From: Minwuia sp.
Lineage (GTDB): Bacteria; Pseudomonadota; Alphaproteobacteria; Minwuiales; Minwuiaceae
Assembly (NCBI GenBank): GCA_029213165.1
Contig: JARGNO010000018.1
Coordinates: forward strand, 1 to 57,914
Direction of reading: 5' to 3'
DNA: 57,914 nucleotides
Positions 52,506 through 57,914 of the stretch are shown in pieces. A model generated the notes under the pieces. That model was not told where the DNA came from. It did not search any database and worked only from the letters and a program-made list of their open reading frames with translations. A program made the translations under genes and the position numbers. The stretch's first letter is position 1; each line of letters starts with the position of its first letter.

Positions 52506-53534
52506 ATGTCAGTCTTTGGATCCATCACGCGCCTCGCAACCGGTGCCGCCATGCTTTGCGGTCTCACCGCAGGTGCCGCGCAGGCGGCGGAGGAGGTCAA
52601 TCTCTACTCCTACCGTCAGCCACACCTGATGCAGCCGCTGATCGACGCCTTCACCGCCGACACCGGCATTGCCGTGAACATGGTCTACGCGAACAAGGGC
52701 CTGCTGGAGCGTCTGGTTGCCGAAGGCCGCAACACGCCTGCCGATGTGGTGATCACTGCCAACGCCGGTCGTCTCGCCGACCTCGTCGATGCGGACGTAC
52801 TGCGCTCCGTGACCTCGCCGAAGCTGGAGGCTGCCGTTCCGGCGAATTTCCAGGACCCCGAGAACCGCTGGTTCGCGATCACCAAGCGTGGCCGCGTCCT
52901 CTATGCCAGCCGTGAGCGCATCGCTGCTGATCGCGGCCTGACCTACGAAGGCCTGGCCGATGCGGAATGGAAGGGCAAGATCTGCGCCCGGCAGTTCACG
53001 CACCCCTACATGATCGACCTGATCTCCTCCATGATCGCGTCCCACGGCGAAGCCTGGACGGAGACCTGGCTGGAAGGTGTGAAGGCGAACCTGGCGCGCA
53101 AGCCGCAGGGCAATGACCGTGCACAGATCAAGGCCGTTGCGCAGGGCGAATGCGATATCGCCATCGGCAATACCTACTACTACGGCATCATGCTCTCCGA
53201 TCCGGAGCAGCGCCCGGCAGCTGAGGCCGTGCGTCCCGTGTTCCCCAACCAGGGTGACCGCGGTGCGCACATGAACATCACCGGCGCTGGCGTGACCAAA
53301 CATGCCAAGCACCCGGAGAATGGCGTCAAGCTGATCGAGTATCTGACCAGCCCGCGGGCGCAGGAGATCTATGCCGCACAGAACTTCGAATTCCCGGTTG
53401 TGGCCGGTGTGTCGACCGCTCCGGTCATCGCCGTCTTCGGTGAGTTCAAGGAAGATCCGGTCAGCCTGGCCGACGTCGCGGCCCAGCGCCGCGCCGCTGC
53501 CCAGATGGTGGACCGCGCCGGTCTTTCCAGCTGA
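52506..53534 (+). CDS. ferric-iron ABC transporter substrate-binding protein
   Basis: A 342-residue FbpA/FutA-type protein. A Sec signal peptide (LATGAAMLCGLTAGAAQAA) precedes EVNLYSYRQPHLMQPLIDAF. The iron-binding tyrosines lie in the GNTYYYGIM motif near residue 225. It captures Fe3+ in the periplasm for the permease encoded next. ATG at 52506 follows AGGGA; an upstream in-frame start would put a charged leader before the signal peptide. It lies behind a Fur-like box. Confidence 0.93.
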   Translation: MSVFGSITRLATGAAMLCGLTAGAAQAAEEVNLYSYRQPHLMQPLIDAFTADTGIAVNMVYANKGLLERLVAEGRNTPADVVITANAGRLADLVDADVLRSVTSPKLEAAVPANFQDPENRWFAITKRGRVLYASRERIAADRGLTYEGLADAEWKGKICARQFTHPYMIDLISSMIASHGEAWTETWLEGVKANLARKPQGNDRAQIKAVAQGECDIAIGNTYYYGIMLSDPEQRPAAEAVRPVFPNQGDRGAHMNITGAGVTKHAKHPENGVKLIEYLTSPRAQEIYAAQNFEFPVVAGVSTAPVIAVFGEFKEDPVSLADVAAQRRAAAQMVDRAGLSS

Positions 53535-53558
53535 TGCGGTATCTGACATCGTGACCGC

Positions 53559-55241
53559 ATGACACTTGCGGTTGCGCCGCCGACGCCCGTTCGTCGCGGT
53601 CATGACAGAAGCTATCTCGTAATAGGCCTCGTTGCGATACTCGCGACGGGGCTTGTTGCGTTACCGGTCGGCGCGCTTGTCTGGTTCGCGCTGTCCGTGG
53701 AGCCAGGCGTCTGGCCGCATCTGACCCGAACGGTGCTGGGCAATTACACCCTAACCACCAGCCTGCTGGCCCTGGGCGTCGGAACCGGTGTGACCCTGAT
53801 CGGCGTCGGCGCGGCCTGGCTGGTCGCGGCGCATGACTTCCCGCTGCGCCGGACGCTGGAGTGGGCATTGATGATGCCCCTGGCGGCCCCATCCTACATC
53901 GTCGCCTTCGTCTACACGGACCTGCTGGACTACGCCGGACCGGTCCAGACGACGCTGCGCGGCCTGTTTGGCTGGCGCAATGCCGCCGACTACAGCTTTC
54001 CGGAAATCAGAAGCCTGCCCGGTGCAATCATCATCATCACGCTGGTGCTGTACCCCTACGTCTATCTGCTGACCCGGACTGCTTTCCTGGCCCAGTCACG
54101 CGCCGCGGTGGAGGCCGCGCGGATGCAGGGGCTTTCGGCCAGCGCAGCCTTCTGGCGCGTTGCCCTGCCCATGGCGCGGCCAGCAATTGTCGTCGGTGTC
54201 GCGCTGGCACTGATGGAAACGCTGAATGAATACGGCACCGTCGATTTCTTCGCCGTACCCGTCTTCTCGACCGGTATCTTCCACGTCTGGATCAATATGG
54301 GCAGCCTTGAAGGGGCGTCCGGCCTGGCGTTGATGCTGGTGGCCGCAGTGGCGATCCTGCTGCTGGCGGAACGCCGCGCGCGCGCTGATCGCCGCTTCAC
54401 CGATGCCCGGTCCACCCGCCCGGCACAGGCGCGCCAGCAGTTGCACGGCACCGCTGCATGGTGCGCCATGCTGCTCTGTGCACTGCCCGTCGTGCTGGGC
54501 TTTCTGCTGCCCTTCGGTCTGCTGGTCGGATCTTCCTGGCACCGCATCGATGCGTTGTTCACAGGCGACCTGGCTGCCGCGCTGCTGAACTCGCTGGAGT
54601 TGGCCTCCCTCGCCGCGCTGGTCGTCACCGTGCTTTCCCTCTGGCTCGCCTATGCAGGGCGGATGAGCGGTGCACCGCTGCTGCGGCTGGGGACGCGTCT
54701 GGCCAGCATGGGATACGCGATCCCCGGCTCCGTGCTCGCTATCGGAATCCTTGCGCCCTTCGCGGCCTTCGACAACGCGTTGGATGCCTGGCTGCTGGCG
54801 AACTTCGGCCTGTCCAGCGGCCTGATTCTCTCCGGCACCCTGATCGCGCTGCTGTTCGGTTGCACGGTGCGGTTCCTGGCACTGGGGTTCGGCGCGACCG
54901 AGGCGGGGTTCGAGCGGGTGCCCCGCTCCCTGGATGACGCCGCACGCCTGCTCGGCTCCGGCCCGCTGGATCTGGTGCGGCGGATTCACTGGCCGCTGCT
55001 GCGCGCCAGCAGCCTGACTGCCGCGCTGCTGGTGTTCGTGGATACCCTGAAGGAACTGCCGATGACGCTGGCGCTGCGCCCCTTCAACTTCGAGACCCTG
55101 GCCACGGTGACCCATCAGTATGCCGTCGATGAGCGTTTCGCGGAGGCCACGCCCGGAGCACTCGCCATCGTGCTGGCCGGAGTCCTGCCGGTGATCCTGC
55201 TGAGTCACACGATCCGCAAGGCTTCCCGTCCAAGAGCCTGA
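53559..55241 (+). CDS. ferric-iron ABC transporter permease, two fused permease domains
   Basis: A 560-residue membrane protein made of two permease domains in tandem, as in FbpB/SfuB. Each has a coupling loop: VEAARMQGLSASAAFWRVAL in the first half and LDDAARLLGSGPLDLVRRIH in the second. It has about twelve helices. It starts 24 bp after the binding-protein gene and forms an operon with it. No fbpC ATPase follows; a two-component kinase lies downstream instead. Confidence 0.92.
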   Translation: MTLAVAPPTPVRRGHDRSYLVIGLVAILATGLVALPVGALVWFALSVEPGVWPHLTRTVLGNYTLTTSLLALGVGTGVTLIGVGAAWLVAAHDFPLRRTLEWALMMPLAAPSYIVAFVYTDLLDYAGPVQTTLRGLFGWRNAADYSFPEIRSLPGAIIIITLVLYPYVYLLTRTAFLAQSRAAVEAARMQGLSASAAFWRVALPMARPAIVVGVALALMETLNEYGTVDFFAVPVFSTGIFHVWINMGSLEGASGLALMLVAAVAILLLAERRARADRRFTDARSTRPAQARQQLHGTAAWCAMLLCALPVVLGFLLPFGLLVGSSWHRIDALFTGDLAAALLNSLELASLAALVVTVLSLWLAYAGRMSGAPLLRLGTRLASMGYAIPGSVLAIGILAPFAAFDNALDAWLLANFGLSSGLILSGTLIALLFGCTVRFLALGFGATEAGFERVPRSLDDAARLLGSGPLDLVRRIHWPLLRASSLTAALLVFVDTLKELPMTLALRPFNFETLATVTHQYAVDERFAEATPGALAIVLAGVLPVILLSHTIRKASRPRA

Positions 55242-55313
55242 CCGCGCTGGCAAGGCTTCCTTAATCCTGTTCGGACAGACTGATCCGGTTGCAATGGACC
55301 GGAACGAACCATC

Positions 55314-56570
55314 GTGAATGACATGTCGGAACGCAGCCCCAGCCTTGCCCGTCCAGACCTGCTGGCAGCCGTAAGCCATGAGATGCGCAACAGCCTGAAC
55401 GGGCTGCTGGGCGTGACGGAACTGCTGCTGACCAGCCAGCTGGACCGGGAGCAGCGCAGGCATGTGGACACCATCCGCGCCTGCGCCGATGGCCTGCGCA
55501 ACCTCTCTGTCGACATGCTGGACCTGTCACGAATGGAGGCCGGTCAGTTCCGAATGGTGGAAGCGCCGTTCTCTCCCGTCGAACTGCTCGAGCATGTGGG
55601 GCGGGTCATGGGGCCACAGGCCGCCGACAAGTGTCTGCGCTTCGAAGCCCGTTTCGGGGACCGGTCGAACCGCACCTTGCGCGGCGACCGGGCGCGCATC
55701 TGCCAGATCCTGCTCAATCTGATCGGCAATGCGATCAAGTTCACCTCCGGCGGTCAGGTCAGTGTCAGGATGTCGGCGCAGGACCGCGAGGGTCTTGTCG
55801 TTCTGCGGTTCGTCGTGTCCGATACGGGATGCGGCATGGAGCCCGCGATGATCGAAGCCCTGTTCCAGCCATGGAAGCGCCGCCGTCTGCACGCGGAATC
55901 CGGGGCGGGATTGGGGCTGGCAATCTCGCGGCGGCTGGCGCGACAGATGAACGGGGACATAACCGTCACCAGCCAACCCGGTATCGGCTCCACCTTCAGC
56001 CTGCAGATCGCGCTTCCCGAATGTGACGCGGAGACGGTCAAGGCTCCCAGATGCCTGACACATGAGGGAGAAACGGTCGCCAGCATGCGCGTGCTCGTCG
56101 CCGATGATCATCTGATCAATCGCGCCTTGCTGGAGGCCGTGATGCGCAAGTTCGGGCATGACGTGGTCACCGTCGACAATGGACGGTCCGCAGTCGAACG
56201 GGCGCTGTCAGGCACGGTCGATCTGGTGCTGATGGATATCCAGATGCCTGAACTGGATGGTGTCGCCGCAACGCGGGAAATCCGCGCTGCGGAACCGGCC
56301 GGCACACGGCTTCCGATCCTGGGCGTCACCGGCCATGACACGCCGGAACATCTGGAGGCATTCCGTGCTGCGGGCATGGATGGCGTGGTCATGAAACCCT
56401 ATGATGTCACCCTGCTCGTGTCGGAAATCAACCGCGTCGTGACCGCTGCCGAGCCAGCGCCAGCCAATACTGAATCGGTGTCGGGTGAATGGGACCCAGA
56501 CAGCCCGCTTGCCGATACGCTCAGGATGATCCGCGCGTTGGAAAAGTCAGCGATGACTGCTGGTCACTGA
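55314..56570 (+). CDS. soluble hybrid histidine kinase with receiver domain
   Basis: A 418-residue hybrid kinase with no membrane helix and no sensor domain. The HisKA box is near the N-terminus with His22 (LLAAVSHEMRNSLNGLLGV). The ATPase domain has LLNLIGNAIKFTSGGQV and GAGLGLAISRRLARQMNGDI. A C-terminal receiver has Asp308 (LVLMDIQMPELDG). Input must come from partner proteins or from the receiver. GTG at 55314; ATG at 55323 is possible. No cognate phosphotransfer protein or regulator is adjacent. Confidence 0.92.
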   Translation: MNDMSERSPSLARPDLLAAVSHEMRNSLNGLLGVTELLLTSQLDREQRRHVDTIRACADGLRNLSVDMLDLSRMEAGQFRMVEAPFSPVELLEHVGRVMGPQAADKCLRFEARFGDRSNRTLRGDRARICQILLNLIGNAIKFTSGGQVSVRMSAQDREGLVVLRFVVSDTGCGMEPAMIEALFQPWKRRRLHAESGAGLGLAISRRLARQMNGDITVTSQPGIGSTFSLQIALPECDAETVKAPRCLTHEGETVASMRVLVADDHLINRALLEAVMRKFGHDVVTVDNGRSAVERALSGTVDLVLMDIQMPELDGVAATREIRAAEPAGTRLPILGVTGHDTPEHLEAFRAAGMDGVVMKPYDVTLLVSEINRVVTAAEPAPANTESVSGEWDPDSPLADTLRMIRALEKSAMTAGH

Positions 56571-56633
56571 CGCGAGCGCCGCGCTATAACCGATCCACAT
56601 TCAATTGTCTGAAGCCGGGGAGGGCTTGGAGCC

Positions 56634-57773
56634 ATGGGTTTGCAGCGTCAGATCTTCAGCGAGGATCACGAGATCTTCCGTCGCACCGTCCGCAAGTTTC
56701 TTGAAGACGAGATGGCACCGCACCACGAGAAGTGGGAAAATCAGGGTTATGTCGACAGGGAGGCGTGGACCCGCGCCGGCGAACTCGGCTTTCTCTGCAT
56801 GTCGATGCCGGAGGAGTTCGGTGGTTCGGAGGCCGACAGGCTCTACAGCGCGATCCTGATGGAGGAGACGCAGCGGCTGAACCTTACCGGTCTCGGCTTT
56901 GGCCTGCACAACGAGATCGTGGCCCCCTACATCAACCGCTATGGCTCGGATGAGCAGAAGCGGAAGTACCTGCCGAAGATGGCCCGTGGCGAAATGGTCG
57001 GGGCCATCGCCATGTCGGAACCGGGCACCGGCTCCGACCTGCAGGGTATCAAGACGACGGCGCTGAAGGACGGCAACGAGATCGTCGTCAATGGCCAGAA
57101 GACATTCATCACCAATGGCTGGAATGCCGACGTGGTCATCGTCGTGGCCAAGACGGACCCGGAGAAGGGCGCCAAGGGCACGTCCCTGGTCATGGTCGAG
57201 CGTGGCGACGAAGGCTTCGAGAAGGGCCGCCGTCTCAAGAAACTGGGCATGAAGGCACAGGACACGTCGGAGCTGTTCTTCGACAATGTGCGCATTCCCG
57301 CCGACCGCATCCTGGGTGAGGAAGGCAAGGGCTTCGTCTACCTGATGCAGGAACTGGCATGGGAACGCATCCAGGTCGCCATCAGCGCAGCCGCCGCCAT
57401 GGAAGCCGCCGTCGAGATGACCGTGGAATACTGCAAGGAGCGCAAGGCTTTCGGACAACCGCTGCTGGAGTTCCAGAACACCCGTTTCAAGCTGGCGGAG
57501 ATGAAGACCATCGCGCAGGTCGCGCGCACCTTCGTCGATGAGTGCCTGTCGAAGGTGCTGGTCAACGAACTGGACGCCGAGACGGCCTCCATGGCCAAGC
57601 TCTGGACCTCCGACATGCAGAACAAGGTGATCGACGAGTGCCTGCAACTGCACGGCGGCTATGGCTACATGTGGGAATACCCCATCGCCCGGATGTACGC
57701 CGACGCCCGCGTCCAGCGCATCTATGCCGGCACCAACGAGATCATGAAGGAAATCATCGCCCGCGGACTTTGA
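56634..57773 (+). CDS. acyl-CoA dehydrogenase
   Basis: A 379-residue flavoprotein dehydrogenase. The family motifs AIAMSEPGTGSDLQGIKTTA (FAD/substrate) and CLQLHGGYGYMWEYPIARMY, then RVQRIYAGTNEIMKEIIAR, are present. The catalytic Glu of the YEGT type is replaced by Ala, and Glu244 in ELAWERIQVA is in the isovaleryl/long-chain-type position. That suggests a branched or long acyl-CoA substrate. GGAG precedes the ATG. It oxidises acyl-CoA to enoyl-CoA with ETF as electron acceptor. Confidence 0.93.
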   Translation: MGLQRQIFSEDHEIFRRTVRKFLEDEMAPHHEKWENQGYVDREAWTRAGELGFLCMSMPEEFGGSEADRLYSAILMEETQRLNLTGLGFGLHNEIVAPYINRYGSDEQKRKYLPKMARGEMVGAIAMSEPGTGSDLQGIKTTALKDGNEIVVNGQKTFITNGWNADVVIVVAKTDPEKGAKGTSLVMVERGDEGFEKGRRLKKLGMKAQDTSELFFDNVRIPADRILGEEGKGFVYLMQELAWERIQVAISAAAAMEAAVEMTVEYCKERKAFGQPLLEFQNTRFKLAEMKTIAQVARTFVDECLSKVLVNELDAETASMAKLWTSDMQNKVIDECLQLHGGYGYMWEYPIARMYADARVQRIYAGTNEIMKEIIARGL

Positions 57774-57812
57774 TGCCGGAACCGACGGCATGGCATCAGA
57801 GAGACGAGCCTC

Positions 57813-57914
57813 TCAGAACCTGAGTTGCCCGAGCTTCACCCCCTTGATGGGGACCCGAAAGGCTGCCGGAGGCTGGACAAGTTTCGTCGGTTGCTCGATT
57901 TGCGGATAGATCGA
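57813..57914 (-). CDS. 3' end of an unidentified minus-strand gene
   Basis: An open minus-strand frame enters at the window edge and ends with TGA at 57815-57813, giving 33 residues that end PIKGVKLGQLRF. It has codon usage like the neighbours and converges on the acyl-CoA dehydrogenase gene. The fragment is too short to identify. Confidence 0.5.
   Translation of the reverse strand, partial: SIYPQIEQPTKLVQPPAAFRVPIKGVKLGQLRF

Overview
The window looks like a chromosomal segment of a free-living, flagellated alphaproteobacterium, probably Rhodospirillales-like. The evidence is the high GC content, a circularly permuted two-piece tmRNA gene, an alpha-type SspB, a CckA phosphorelay kinase sitting against flagellar genes, ThyX, and a pyrB-linked dihydroorotase-like protein that has lost its metal ligands. 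No tRNA, rRNA, CRISPR array, intact insertion sequence or prophage was found. Most of the DNA is densely coded; the one clearly foreign stretch is an AT-rich islet at about 24.96-27.19 kb.

Layout. 1-892 (minus): glutathione S-transferase and the 5' part of an alpha/beta hydrolase. 1229-2857: flotillin-like SPFH protein. 2935-11048: an amide/urea-type branched-chain ABC transporter operon (Tat-exported binding protein, two permeases, two ATPases). Its second ATPase is in frame with an amidase, and an acyl-CoA ligase follows 2 bp later. Together these suggest uptake of an amide, its hydrolysis, and CoA activation of the freed acid. 11128-14904: a phospholipase D-family protein, a response regulator fused to a metallo-beta-lactamase domain, and a DUF4197 protein. 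15455-17390: sspB, ssrA (tmRNA) and thyX. 17567-20739: NTF2-like protein, a second acyl-CoA ligase, and an orphan zinc-binding ZnuA. 20745-24114 (minus): a NitT/TauT-type ABC transporter and a LysR regulator. 24247-24957: DUF1127 and OsmC proteins.

24958-27191 is the islet: a frameshifted IS3-family transposase scrap, an AT-rich gene for a two-helix membrane protein of unknown function, and a decayed IS5-family transposase scrap. 27192-33766 is a flagellar basal-body/export cluster (fliOP divergent from flgB-flgC-fliE-fliQ-fliR-flhB), with cckA overlapping flhB and a CtrA-like box in the divergent promoter region. recA, cobQ, a K+ channel-like protein and alaS follow to 40465.

40753-46716 holds a methyltransferase, a small zinc-ribbon protein, pyrC-like and pyrB, a DUF2927 protein, a DUF2062 protein and gluQ. 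46826-50368 holds the DUF1800/DUF1501 pair and an unrecognised gene. 50382-52316 (minus) holds an O-methyltransferase and an EamA transporter. 52506-55241 is a ferric-iron ABC transporter (binding protein and fused permease, no ATPase) behind a Fur-like box. The window ends with a soluble hybrid histidine kinase, an acyl-CoA dehydrogenase, and the 3' end of an unidentified minus-strand gene.

Start codons were chosen by ribosome-binding-site spacing and family N-termini. Functions are family assignments made by reading the protein sequences; no database search was run.
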